Below are positions 48,819-61,340 of a DNA stretch of 64,000 nucleotides, one piece after another. A program made the position numbers and the translations under genes. The first letter of the stretch is position 1. Each line of letters starts with the position of its first letter. The stretch is from Sipunculus nudus (lineage: Eukaryota; Annelida; Sipuncula; Golfingiida; Sipunculidae). The notes under the pieces are model-generated. The model was not told where the DNA came from. It did not search any database and saw only the letters and a list, made by a program, of their open reading frames with translations. The stretch covers positions 66,019,417 through 66,083,416 of the forward strand of contig CM049319.1 of the NCBI GenBank assembly GCA_026874595.1, in the 5' to 3' direction.

Positions 48819-50200
48819 CTGGTAAAAGAAATAATGCCTAATCAGGAAAAATGAACACGAAAAATAACAAGCAAATGTGTAGAATTTATGTCCTCTTGTT
48901 GTTTTAGCTTCTTGTGATCTTCATGCTTGCCTTCTCAATGTTTTAGTTTTTATTTTCTCCTAAAGATGTCTCCACATGTCATAGTGACTGTGTTTTAGTT
49001 TTCATTGTGGCCTGAAGATGTCTACACATGTCATAATTTTTGTTGTGAATTGGGCACAAATGAGATTTTTTTCTGTTTTGTTTTTGATCTGGTGATAATA
49101 AATTTTCAGACATACACTCCAAAACCAATCCCAACTAAGGTTTGCTTGAAAGCAATGACTGACCCAAACTTTGAATGAAATCAGATAATATTTAGGAAAG
49201 TTATTGCATGGAAACAAACCTGATGGATAGACAGAGTGACAGACAGACAGATGGACAGACAGATAAACCCAAATCAATGTCCCCCTTTCCACAGAAGCAG
49301 GGGACAAAGATAAACAATACAACAAAATACAAGGTTCCATAACATTGCAGTGAAATATAGTCACTCATTCTCATAATTAGACTATTTAATTTAATATAAA
49401 CAAATATTAATAACTCTTGTTTATAATTTTTTACAGTCAATTACAGATTTTTTTTTCCATGATTTAAAAAGGCTTTGTGTAAATTACTAGCAACTTTAAA
49501 AAAATTGATCACACAATAAACTAGAAACTGTTTACAGAATACATGCATACATGTCGCTCATGCCACCACCTGCCTAAAAATTTAATCAAACACACAGTGG
49601 CCGACATAATTTAGTCCCTAAAGCTGTCACATTTTAGAGTTTCTCCCAAAGATAAAATCAAACAACACATAAACATAACATAAACTCGTACAGCTAGTAT
49701 GATATCAAATATATCAACATATAAAATTTGTATTACCCTTTTTACCCCTGTGACAGAGCTGAAAAAGGGAATACAAATTTTATCACAGTTATTTAATTTG
49801 ACAAGATTTTGATATTATACTATACTTCATAAATTGGTGCTAACTTCAGTTCTATGGTTATATGATCTTAACCTCTACCTTTAGGCTTTTCTGTGATTAG
49901 GATTAATTAAAAATGAAGGTTAAACTTTTTAACTACCGGTATTTGAGCTGATATATTCAACTTGGGAGATGCAACAATGGACATCCAAACAACATCATTG
50001 TCATCATATAATCATTATTTTTCTAAAAGTATACATCTCCTCCATATTACACAACATTATCTTTGGTTATAATTTGTGTTAAAGATTGTAAAATAGGCCT
50101 TTGAAAAATACAAATTCATTCCTGTTCATGTCCAGCAGACAGTACTTCACTAATCAAACATGGTCTAAAACACTACTGGCCTGGTTGGCAGTGTGGTCAG
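48819..50200. other. Upstream of the calpain start, nothing definite
   Basis: It must contain or lie inside the first calpain intron, since an acceptor abuts the ATG. I could not identify the non-coding first exon. CTGTCTGTC-like runs are present at 49222-49262. Confidence 0.35.
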
Positions 50201-50209
50201 TGGTTGATG

Positions 50210-50403
50210 CAGGGGCGGATCCAGGATTTGGGACAAGGGGGGGTCCAACCCAGGAGGACTAATGAACCCCTAAAAAAAAGGTCCTTAGGTCTGGAAAAGG
50301 GGGGTCCAGGCCGCAAAATTTTGTCTGAAGCCCTTAAAAATGTTGTTTCTGGTGAAAAAGGGGGGGTCCGGACCCCCTGGACACCCCCCTGGATCCGCTT
50401 CTG
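50210..50403 (+). mobile_element. 194-bp MITE with terminal inverted repeats and a 5-bp target duplication
   Basis: Left end CAGGGGCGGATCCAGG; right end, inverted, CAGAAGCGGATCCAGG. TGATG flanks both sides (50205-50209 and 50404-50408). The interior has GGGGGGTCC and GGACCCCC blocks and no gene, so it is non-autonomous. The open frames across it on both strands are artefacts. Confidence 0.85.
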
Positions 50404-50959
50404 TGATGGTATTGCCAACCAGACCAATATGATGTATAAACTTAATTCATACACTGGTGAACTACTTTGCATCAGTTTACAGCCACACCATACCATATAA
50501 TCTCATTAGATAAATAGCTGTATAAACAGAATCTTTCAGATTAATAGATTACCAACCAGGCCATTATATGTGAGTAGAGTAAATACTGGTGGATGGTGAA
50601 TGTACTAAAGACAAGTAACTGTACCCACATAACAGTAACCTTTAAATGGGCCCAATAACCTAAAAAGCATGTTGAATTAACACATTCCTTTAAAATAAAT
50701 TTATACCTGCAAGAATATTGACCTGAAACCATTTGCTTACTCCTGTAAACAAGTGTTAAAAACTGCATGTGGACTGGGCGTGTTCACAGGTGTCAACATA
50801 AACACAGCATGTGTACTGGCTGGCCACAACACGTGTAAATTAGGAGATGCCCTTTCATAAAATTTAATCAAAATCTCATTTTTCTTCATTTAATTAAATT
50901 ATCAAACAATATTGCATTGATTTATTCAACAGATGATTTAAAATAATTAATACATTGGA

Positions 50960-51560
50960 GTTACGTTTTGGCTTCAGATTTGAAGTTAAATTGGTGTTTG
51001 TGGCGTTTCGTCACAGGTACCCAAAACACCAGTGTTTTAATGTTTCGGGGAACCGTTATCCCACTACTTGCAGCGCACAATAACCTTACTAACCCCTTAG
51101 GCCTACTGCAGTACTGGGGAAGTCACCAGCTGGTCACGGCTGCCTTAATAAATAAACACGGGTCAAACCATACCCACCTTCGCGAGGAATATGAAATCAA
51201 TGTTAAAAATAAACAGTACCGTAGTGTTTTGGCATCCAAACGTTTCAGTTACTCAAACTATTTTGATACCCACCTGCTGCAAACACTCTTGGTGCATCAA
51301 TTATGTCATAGATCCAGGAATGGTTTACCCGTTGCTAGTCTCGACAGAAAAAATACTCGTTCACTTTGCTCGGACATTTTTGGTCTTTTTATATGTGCTG
51401 ATTGCCGTACCGGTGACAACCTAATCGCAGAGACATCTACCGGTCGTCACGTTCATCACAATTTTATCGATTTCATTTTCAACCGCGAGGCGGCGCTGAT
51501 TACCTGACCCTGGCCAAAACTGACACGGAGACCCTCCGCCAATTATAAGTTCCGCAGGCT
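50960..51560. promoter_or_regulatory. CpG-rich block between divergent genes (candidate promoter or 5' exon)
   Basis: CpG dinucleotides are far denser here than in flanking sequence (ccgtaccggtg, aaccgcgaggcggcgc). It lies 2.1 kb upstream of the calpain ATG on that gene's 5' side. A 179-codon frame on the plus strand (50968-51507) shows no recognisable motif. It may hold the missing calpain first exon. Confidence 0.25.
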
Positions 51561-53660
51561 TAATTTGCTATAGTCAATTCTTTTTTTTAATTATCATATA
51601 TTTAAACCATCTTATGACTCATGAATAGATTAAATAAACAGTTTAACATTTTTTTCCAAACGCTTTTGTTGAAAAAATTTTTTTTATTATAAATGAACGA
51701 TATATATTATTAATAGTCGATACATACAGCATCAAGATGACAAATTAAAATTAAAGCTCATTTGCATATTAATTATTACCCGTTCTTGCGTTGGGAAAGA
51801 TCGATGCTGTTTTGGCTGGGTTAACCTGAACGGGTAATCTATGGATCAATATCACCCACTTGAAACTGCAGCATATAGTTTCAAATAGAATGCGCTGCGA
51901 CAGCGCCTATAGCTTTTCCCAAAGTATAGACCAAATTCCTGAGGAATTATGAGAAAATATAGAACAGGATTTGATTTGGCCTACGAGAAGTTGACAACTT
52001 ATGACAACGATGCCACCGTAGATTATAATACAGGTTGTTAATTATGTTGTGCCGCTATTTATGATTTGTAAGAAATGAATAAATTGTTTGAAAAAAAGAA
52101 CAGGAAATACGCCATAAATTCTTCAAAACGATTTACGGGATTTGACGGGGCTCTGACGATATAACAGTATGGATTTTTTTTAAGTTGATTTGATAAAAAT
52201 TCAAATGGACCTCTCTTCCACTACAAACCTCCTCCTTAATGTGGTGCTTGTAAGCAAACATATTAAACACATATTTCTGAATGCTTCAATTAATTAAATT
52301 AGTATACTTGCAATGCACACCCCTGTTCTGTTTTCCTGTTTCCCCTTTTTAAGTGTTTTCTTTCATTGACTTTTCCCCAAAAAATGTTTACTTTGGCAAT
52401 GTTTTCCTGTCATCAGTAAACTCTGCATGCTGGCATGAGTAAATGCAATGTGCACCAGAATGTATACCCATTAAGGTTTTACCATGGGCAAACCTTCAGT
52501 CAATCAATCAAATGTTTTACTTCGGACACATACATAGGTCCATATAGTGATAATTACTAGAATAATCGTGCAGTAAACAAAAGTGCAGTATTGTTAGAAG
52601 ACCACTGTGCAGAAGAATGTGAAATATAGTCTAAGACATTCTCTAATTAAGAGTTTACAAACATGTTACTTTCGCAGTTGGGCAGGAAATAAATGTGGAT
52701 GAAAAATAAAGTGGTGTACCCAATGAGTCAAAATTACTTGCATTCAAATAATTACATTATTTCAGCGTTCTAATCATGACTTTCCTGCTTTTCAAAAAGG
52801 GCATCTCTTGGCGACAAATATTTCAGATATACTGAACAACACTTAGACAAAACATAAAATCCTGTAAGAACATTATAAATATTACCAGGCATTATTGCAT
52901 GGTATCCTTTGCTTGTCGTATGTACTCTTCTTAAAATGACACCATAGGCTAAAGAAAAACATTGTTGTACACCACCTATGAAATATATATATATGCACTT
53001 TTATATAACAGTAAGAGAATTTAACGATTTAATATCATCTTTACAATTTAAACACCATGGTTGTTTACACCTCATTATCATCGGATATATATGTTTGCGT
53101 GTAATGTTGTCGCATTCGCCTTGTCTTTTGCGCTTTATCATGGAAACGTACTACATAGCCTCAAGGGACCTATTAACACTCAAGGTATATTATATATACA
53201 TAGAATTTAGTGTTTTTAATTAAAATATCACATTATCTGTCAATATTTTGTTCTAAACCATCTGCTTTCTCCTGTACACAGGGGAAAATAATCTTGTTCC
53301 GGACGCGATCAGTGTTGCGAAACATAAACATAGCGTACAGGCCACCCTGTGCCCTTACCGCGATACTTTACATTCAAGATTTTCAAGTTTTTAAACGGTG
53401 CTTCTCCTGTGTTTCTCCTTTCATATTTGTTTTCTTTGTTTGTTAATTGTCGCGCAAGATGGGATCTCTCGTCACACAGACTTGTTATTGTAAACAGACA
53501 CGCGTGGACCCGGTTTACTCACACACAGATCCATAACAACATTTGATATACAGGTGAATTAGAGATATAGTACGTCAGTGTGCCAGGAGTTTATCGTTTG
53601 CAACAAATAGTGTCAGATAATACACGTATTACCGCATGTATATGTACCTTTAATGCCACA
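51561..53660. other. Intergenic stretch, nothing recognised
   Basis: AT-rich with no exon or RNA gene. The part at 53457-53540 resembles 42773-42860 (tcacacagacttgttattgt against tcacacaagcttcttatggt, and GTTTACTCACACACAGA in both), so an old dispersed repeat is present. Confidence 0.4.
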
Positions 53661-53668
53661 CCCATGAC

Positions 53669-53886
53669 CAGAAACGGATCCTGGGGGAGGGGGGGGGGGG
53701 GGGGCTAGGCGGTCCGTAACCACCCGCACCCCCCTTTTTCTTCAATCAAGGCAACTTTTTTTAAAAGTTTCAGACATTTTTGCGGCCTGGACCCCACCTT
53801 TTCCGCACCTGGAGACCTTTTATTGTTTTTTTAATTAGTCCTCATGGGCTGGACCCCTCCTTTCCTTAATCCTGGCTCCGCCCCTG
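53669..53886 (-). mobile_element. Same MITE family as 50210, opposite orientation
   Basis: Left end CAGAAACGGATCCTGG; right end CCTGGCTCCGCCCCTG. Likely target duplication ATGAC/ATAAC. The interior is the inverse of the other copy (GACCCCACCTTTTCC, GGACCCCTCC). Confidence 0.8.
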
Positions 53887-55475
53887 ATAACCACGTAGCC
53901 CTTTACCTTTTTTTGGAATGAAAGCAGGATAAGGTTCGCAGAATAGACAAACAGTAAACTACATAAGTGGGAAAAAGCTGACCACCTCTGAAATGCCACA
54001 CAAATCTATCGAGTATTAGGTTACTTAAGTCACTTAAAGATTAAATTACCTGAATTACCTAATTGTATCACTTAATTGTATTTTCTTATAAATGTAAAGA
54101 AAAGTGTGCTCCTTACCGGGAAGGTGTTAGTTACAGTTACACCTTCTTTACAGCAGCCTGTGTTATAAATAGAATATGAATATTTTTTTTACGGAAATAA
54201 AAGTGTGGTTTCTAGTGTGATATCATCCGACTAATCAATTTACCTTCATGGTACTTCCTGATTATTCCTGTAACTTTTCTCCACTCCCTGGGGAGCATAC
54301 AGTCCAAATTTAACATTCATAAAAGGCATTATAAAGTTACTGGTTCTACAAAGGTGCGCAATATCCTATTGCAATGTGGTGTGTGCGTCTTTGTGTTTAG
54401 ACTTCGAATCAGCCCCCCCCCCCTTTCCTTTTCAATGTTGGAGGAGAGTGGGGGTGCGGGGAGTTGAAATCAACCCCCCCACACACACACACAGGCCCTT
54501 GCAGTGGGATATACCACAGTAGTATTTAAAACTCCACCTCCCATCCCATTCCTCACCACACACTTTCAGCGTTATCAGTGTGCATCTAAAACCAAATGAA
54601 GCGGTTTGGTCGAGGCAAATATATTATTTATTGAAAGCTTGACATAATAGCCCTAATTGAGGGTGTGTTATGCATGTGTACCCATTAAAAACGTTTGCCC
54701 TAAAATTTTTTTTTTTTTTTATTTGGGGGGGGGGGGGGGGGGGCTGGAACTGAAACGTTCGCTCAGAAGAGGGCGCGAACTCACGGTTAACCTCGCGGTC
54801 ACAAGTCCAGCACCCGAACTATCATGCCACCACGCTCAGCATATAGATACAAGGCCAAATCGTGTAGTGAGTAATTATAAGTGGCACAGGCTATACATGT
54901 CATACTTATTAAGCTCCCATGGAATATTTTCATGTTTTTTCGATGCCTGGTGACACTCTCCTGGATTCAGATGTAATAAAAGTGTACTTTATGATGTTTA
55001 TATGTGGCTTAACACGACTCATCTCCACATCCGCTTTTACTTAAACCGATGCATCATATGTTAATGTGAAAACACCGAGGTCATAATCACCCTTGTGTGA
55101 ACGGAGCCTGCGCGTTAACACGCACATTTGAGCAATGCTTATGTGAGCCACAGGTCCATATATAGATAGATATACGTTACTCAGTGACTGCAAGCAAACA
55201 AACCCTCCACGGAAAGAAATTTATACGTAAAGATTGAAACTGTAGACTTCAGCAGAAGAAAATTTGAAATACCGAGATTCAACACAGGCCTTTTTATAGG
55301 GCAGTGATGTTACATATACTTATATGAAAGCGAGTGACTTCATTCAACACATGAGTGTGTTAAACCTGGAAACGTTTTACACCTAAATCCCTGTTCATTT
55401 CTCCGGATTAGGTATTCCGTTTCATCGGATTAATAACACGGCAAGAACAAAGTGGAAAGAATATTGCTCAACGTT
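53887..55475. other. Upstream of the integrin start, no gene seen
   Basis: It contains a G-run at 54724-54743 and C-runs near 54410 and 54470. The integrin promoter and 5' UTR should be here. I see no clear TATA box or other element I can defend. Confidence 0.35.
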
Positions 55476-55675
55476 ATGCTGTATTTAACGATGCCGCTTT
55501 ATGACCTCTTCTTTTTTATTGTTCTCATTACTGATTGTGATTGTTACAATATAGACACAAGTGCTCCGGTGTTCCTGGAAATCGACTCCGCTCGTTATCA
55601 AGGTAATCCACAGGATGTAAACAGTTCTTACTTTGGATACTCTCTGGCCCACTATAAAGAAGATGGGAAGATATG
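55476..55675 (+). CDS. Integrin alpha exon 1 (signal peptide, first FG-GAP)
   Basis: ATG at 55476, with an in-frame TAA at 55434. A second ATG at 55491 would also give a signal peptide. The N-terminus MLYLTMPLYDLFFFIVLITD is a hydrophobic signal peptide, followed by APVFLEIDSARYQGNP and SSYFGYSLAHYKEDGKI plus TG of a split Trp codon. The donor is GCAAGT, a GC splice site, required to join VLVGAPKA in the next exon. Confidence 0.85.
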
Positions 55676-55689
55676 GCAAGTATTTATAA

Positions 55690-55935
55690 AAAAAATGATA
55701 TGATATAATATGACAATAAAATAAAATGAAATATGATATATGATAATATGAAAAGATAAAATATGATATAATATATTACGATATGATGAGATATAATATA
55801 ATATCATACAATATACAATATAATGAGATATAATGTAATATAATACAATATGATATATACTATACTATACTATACTATAATATAATATAATATAATTTAA
55901 TATAGCAGAAATGATATAATATGATGTAATAAATA
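55690..55935. repeat. Low-complexity ATGATAT-rich stretch
   Basis: Irregular repeats of 5-7 bp such as ATGATATAAT and ATACTATACT. In integrin intron 1, immediately after the GC donor. Confidence 0.85.
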
Positions 55936-58900
55936 TATGATATGTATAGTATCATATTCTGTTAAGAAAAATAGGATTCTTTCACACGAATCTTTATCCT
56001 TTGAGAGTATTTTATATATTTTTTTTCGTCGCTCCTTAACTTTTTCTAATCTTTCGTTAATTTCTTCTAACTTTTCCCTCGCGGTCAGATAGATTAGTAT
56101 TGTATAGCATGGGTCGCTTTGGGACAACCGACCTTTAATTAAAACCTTTAGCATGCGACTTTTTTCTTGAAGTTTACAGATCGGCATGTAATCTCCAGCG
56201 GCAACTTTTTTTGTCCCTCTCGCGATTTGAGGGTCCAGGTTATAGAGTCAAGAACAGAGAGGGTCTTTACTTTCGTACATGTTCTTCAGATTTTGACAAG
56301 AACATGGACAGGAATGTGACCTACTTAAGAGTAAATATATATATAGGGGATCTGTACACGAGTACAAGTAATTTAGTTAATTTAATTTATTTCAAGAGAT
56401 TAAATACTAAAGAACAAATAATTTTTCTGAATATTTGTAAAAGCTGATACTATCTTATAATCGCTTAGCTTGTTCTATCCGTCAACCATGTAGTCTAGGG
56501 GGAAATTGTCAATTTTTTCGGCAAAGTAGTGCAAAATATCATGGACCTTGAGGCATTACGAAAACCAAGATGGCGACCAAGATGGCCGCTAATACATGAA
56601 TATACATGTAACTCTTTAAGTTATTCAACATTTCAAACATTTTGGTTGCCATGCATGTTTTTTTCAGGGCCACTAAATATTTTGTTGGACCCTTTGATTC
56701 CCCAGTTCCAAGATGGCTCTAAAGATGGCCGCCAAGTTATGAAAATACCTATAACCGTTTATAACGTAACATACAAGATTTTATATGTATTTTTTTAGTA
56801 TAAAAATACTTTTTTTTTCAAGAATCTTAACAAACCTAGGTCATGTTTAGGTTATGGTTAAAGATCCGTAGTTCTTTATCAGAAATGTTTGTACTTGCCC
56901 AGTACCTGAAATGCACTAAATTTAGCTACAGTATACATGTGATGTACTATAATTTAGTTACAGTATACATAAATGTACTATACTTGGCTTAAGTTACAAG
57001 TAATAAGTACTGCCAGTACTTCATTTGTTGTACGTAAGTACATGAACCAAGTACAAATACTTACACTTTTAAGGACCACATTCGAGTGACAGGACGAGTA
57101 GAAGATTTCGGGTTAAAATCTCAATCTCTAAATTTTTAAACCTCTTCCACGTAAAGGTATCGGCCATGTCGTGTTAAAAATAAACTTTAACAGGCAATAA
57201 ACATGCATGTTAACATTCCTATAATACATGCCATGCATGAGTGAAAATGATAACATCATATGATCTCGATGTATCTCTGTTGGATTTGACCAGTGCGCCT
57301 CCCTTTATTTCCATGACTGACAGCTTAGTTGCGCAAGCGACAGGGACCGTCAATGGTCGATATAGAAGTTGGATTTACTGATCTGGTCGCTCATTAAATT
57401 TTCTTTAACATAGTTTCATTCCTGACGATGAGCAGGATATCAAGAACACACGTTGTTTGCAGCGATATCATTGTAACATTTTGAGTGGCTAATATCTTGC
57501 ATTTTTCGGCGTGAATGCGTGAGTAAGCCCTGTTGGCCAAGCATGAATTCCTACTGAGTATACTTCAGTGTAAAAGCGCATGCCTTTGTAGAAAAAAAAC
57601 CAATATTATGTTCTCAATTCAGATACATACAGTATAGAACTCATCTTTATGGGCAACACTGGAGTGGCCTTAATAAAAGACTCGACCTCCAGTGTAGGGA
57701 TTAATTGGGACTTGTGAATCTGGCCTTGATATAAAGCTTGGCTGCTATTGAAGAGTGACTGTAAACAGGAATTCTACTGTACTTCCTACAGTGTTACAGT
57801 ATCGTAAACCGTATCCCCTTTGGGAACAATATGGTTGAAACATTTTCCTTCCCTTTTCCATTTTTCGATAACAGATTCACAGTGTACAGTAGTGAATTGT
57901 AAAAAGAATTGAAACTAAACTGATATCTTTAAATTTGAAATAAAAAGGTTATTTTTTTTCAGTTTTAAAATATAAAAAAATACAAATTATATCAAATAGA
58001 ATAAATAAGCAGAAACCTAAAAGCAAATCTGAAATCTGCATTCTAATGCATATATTCCCAGGTTCATATTCGTGCATAACTGACTGTCAATCTCTCATTT
58101 TATTTTCTCTGTTTTACATGTGTACATTTCACACGTGAATATTTCACAGAGAAAACCTCAGGACTATTAATTATCTCTACTGTCAAATTTTATCAAATGA
58201 ATATGTGTGCGTTTGTGGAGCTTGGGCGCAGTTGTAATCATATTATATAATTAGAACGCATCACACATCATTTTTAGATTTTGTACACACTGATTCAAAT
58301 TTCCTTGCATGGTGTAACGAATTTTATCAGTGTAGTAAGTACGTATAAAAGATTCAAGCAGAGGTGGGGGGGGGGGGGGTCGCAACAGGGGCATCTTTTG
58401 TTTTATGAAACAGACAAAACAACGATGTACCCGAAAGTGACACATGATCCATGATCACTAACTCATCAAGTTACAGGAATTTTTAATGGAAAGGAGTGAT
58501 TACTCGGACATGAAAGATCATTGATCAAAGTCCTTGTTGCCCTATCCTATTGTACGTCCCGGTCGTAATCGACTACTGTACTGCGCTCCCCATTAAGCCC
58601 CGCGGGACAAATTGCCCTGTCCAGTGTGCTATACACGCTCGTTGGAGTAAGCCCTTCGTGGATCTGACATACCAGGTATGATTTTAAGAATTCATAGAAT
58701 CAATGGGAGTCATTATTCATATTCTGCGCATTCAATAATAAAAAATAAACCACATTCATCCGCATAACGGCATCTTCCAGTGCTCACATATCGGTAGCCA
58801 TACTGTAAGAGACGCATGACCGAGAAGTGACTTGAATATTAAAATTTGATCACTTGATATTACAATAGTCGTTTCCTGTCACAGTAGCGCCACCTGTCGG

Positions 58901-59360
58901 CGATGATTGACACTGTATGTTAAGGTCCCATATATCGACAATAAATATGACATTTTATTATATCTCAGATGATTAAATGATATAACACAACCTTTTCTCT
59001 AAGGATAGCTTCCTGCAAGAGTTTCTGTTATTGTTTAATTTCCACTAACAAAACCTACAGTGACGGCTTGCTGGATTGGCAGTGCGCATGCCCGTGGAGG
59101 AGGCCTGTTTATGGAAAACTGTGAGATAGGGAATTTACACATGGATCCGCGAAATTTAGAAACAACCCCCCCCCCCCCATGTGAATTGTTCTTTTTTAGA
59201 ATATACACAAGGGAAACTTTAAAAGAAAGTGATATTGTTTGGAAAATCCTTTGGAGGAACTTTGAAATATAATTTTTCTTTTGTTCGAATTTCAGGTATT
59301 CATTACCAGCGCAGTTTAATTGCTCAAGATTGAAATTATTGCTCAGGATTTTGGATTTTC

Positions 59361-59420
<60 letters not shown>

Positions 59421-59649
59421 CTACTAAAGAAATATTAATACCTTCAACAGTTTAAAGTTTTTCCATCATGAATTAGTCTGTGATATTAGATACGAAAGGA
59501 ATATAGTACGATCTCTACCCCGAAGTCTTTCATTTCACGTTAGATGGTACATTTCTGTGTTACTATCAGTATTAATGAAACCCTTCTTTAAGAGTCCAGT
59601 TTACTATATCCTGTCCATATGTCTTTTACTTCCTCATGTTTTTCCGCAG
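55936..59649. other. Integrin intron 1
   Basis: 3.7 kb with no confirmed exon. Two exon-like open stretches near 55897-56240 (minus) and 56231-56331 (plus) are discussed under findings. Four AAGATGGC words occur in 56565-56730. A TA tract is at 59366-59415. Confidence 0.45.
59366..59415. repeat. (TA)n microsatellite
   Basis: About 50 bp of TA. Confidence 0.95.
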
Positions 59650-59810
59650 GGTTCTGGTTGGTGCCCCTAAAGCCACGCCTTCTTTCTCCTACCGTAATAA
59701 CACGAAAGATGAAGAACCAGGTGGCGTCTTTGCGTGTGACGTCAGCAGCCTGACGTCATCCATGGTCAATGAGCAGATACTTTGCACGGAAGTTGTCGCT
59801 GATGGCCAGG
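59650..59810 (+). CDS. Integrin alpha exon 2
   Basis: Acceptor ttttccgcag; donor gtaata. The first base completes Trp, giving KIW-VLVGAPKATPSFSYRN. It continues DEEPGGVFACDVSSLTSSMV and NEQILCTEVVADGQ, the conserved G-(G/A)-V-F-x-C of blade 1. Ends in phase 1. Confidence 0.88.
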
Positions 59811-60395
59811 GTAATATCTTTTATGATTTTTCACTATCCATACTATATATTTAGCTAAAAAGCGCTCAGCTAGAGAGCGCAGACTTTCGCCAATGTGGTC
59901 ATATTCTTTGAAAGGTTGTTCTGTGATAACTTTTGGCATATTGACGGGATGTATGTCAGATAATATTTAGCATTATATCACTATGGTATAGTGGTATCAT
60001 AATTCGTATATCAGTGTTAGATCTCACAATAACAAAATAGATAAATGAATTGTATAATAATTCACCTAATTTGGAATTATTTATTAATATATGAAGATAT
60101 GTTATAATATCATTTAAGAGGTAAAAACGTACAACTCACTGCTAAAGCGCACTGTCACGGATCTCGACATGAATCATCACGTATGGGCCGCTATGGACCA
60201 TCCCTGTTGATCCGTTAATAATCCCTAGTGCACCGTAGGGAATCGTGGAGAGCCTGTGGCTTTGTCCTTCGTCATCCGCCATGATCCCTTCTGACTCTTC
60301 TTGGTCCGTCAAACTCACGTATGTTTTGAAAACGTCAAAGGTGGCTGGGGGGTTGTTGAATCTATATACTACTAAAATTGTCCTGTCCGAAACGG

Positions 60396-60690
60396 CTTCT
60401 GTGGCTCAGGGGTAGAGCGTGGGACTCAAAGCCGGGAGATCGTGTGTCCGAATCTCAGCCGAGGCGGTGAGGTTTTTCACGGTCGGCCCCCACCCAGGGT
60501 GAGCGCTCTGCAGGCTTAATGGGAAGGCTGTGCCCCACAGCCGTGTATCACTCACATACGAGTGCGTCTTTGGGTGGTTCCTCGGTGTTATGACCCAGCA
60601 ATGGGGATGATTACACACCCAGGACCCGCAGGTGCGGTAGACACCGGGCCTAGGAGACACCAGGATACAAAATAAAAATGACAGGAAGCG
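60396..60690 (+). mobile_element. tRNA-derived SINE, full-length copy
   Basis: A box TGGCTCAGGGGTAGAGCGTG, B box GTCCGAATC (one mismatch), then GAGGCGGTGAGGTTTTTCAC, CCCACCCAGGGTGAGCGCTC and AGGACCCGCAGGTGCGGTAG. It ends near an A-rich gatacaaaataaaa. The minus-strand open frame 60406-60660 is the SINE read backwards. Integrin intron 2. Confidence 0.85.
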
Positions 60691-61242
60691 AGTGCTACCA
60701 CCCTGTCATTTAGTCCAAAACCGAAATGAAAACTCTGCAGATGTACATTCTTAGATTAAGAATTAGATAAGTCAGTATTAAAAGTGCAGACGGTTACCTC
60801 CACCAAAAAAAAAAAAAATTGTCCTGTCTTTTTGTTTTTCCCAGAAAACCTGCAGAAACGGGCCATGAATGTGGGCCAGTTTTCCTATCAGAGTTAGTCA
60901 GATGCCCTAACTTACAGAATGTACACTCATTTAGCCATTCTACTTGAACACACCTGAATTCCCGAGAGCATTACGCACAGGTCTGTCACACAACATCACA
61001 CCGCTCTCCACCTCGTAACTGCTGACCTTCACCTTGGCCCTTTACCACAAAGTCATAAATAATTGGTTCCGTATCAACCACCATACGTTGCTACCTTACG
61101 GTTCTGGGGAGTTCGCTATCTTACGGGTCTGGGGACACACAACGCCGCAATATACCCTTCCTCTGCAATGGGACCCAACGGATCCCCATTGTCTTGTAGA
61201 ATTATAAAGTGTGGTGTAATATAACATGGTTTGTTATTGCAG

Positions 61243-61340
61243 ATGACCTCAAAGCGAAAGCAGGCGAGAAAATAATGAGGTCTCACCAGTTTCTAGGAGG
61301 TGCTCTCATCACTCGGCCTGACGGCCAGGGATCCATCGTG
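61243..61340 (+). CDS. Integrin alpha exon 3
   Basis: Acceptor ttgttattgcag; donor gtgcgc. It encodes DDLKAKAGEKIMRSHQFLGG then ALITRPDGQGSIV, the start of blade 2 (WLGx...G-x-I/V-V). Phase 1 in, phase 0 out. Reading on past the donor hits a stop after a few codons. Confidence 0.8.

Noticed and set aside
50197-50500. Opposite-strand 98-99-codon frames
   Set aside because: They overlie the MITE and its G/C runs and have no known protein features.
55452-55475. Extension of the integrin frame upstream of ATG 55476
   Set aside because: It would need a GTG start. The ATG at 55476 gives a good signal peptide and has an in-frame stop further upstream.
60406-60660. 84-codon minus-strand frame with AEIRTHDLPALSPTLYP
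   Set aside because: It is the reverse of a tRNA-derived SINE, a common false protein in animal annotations.
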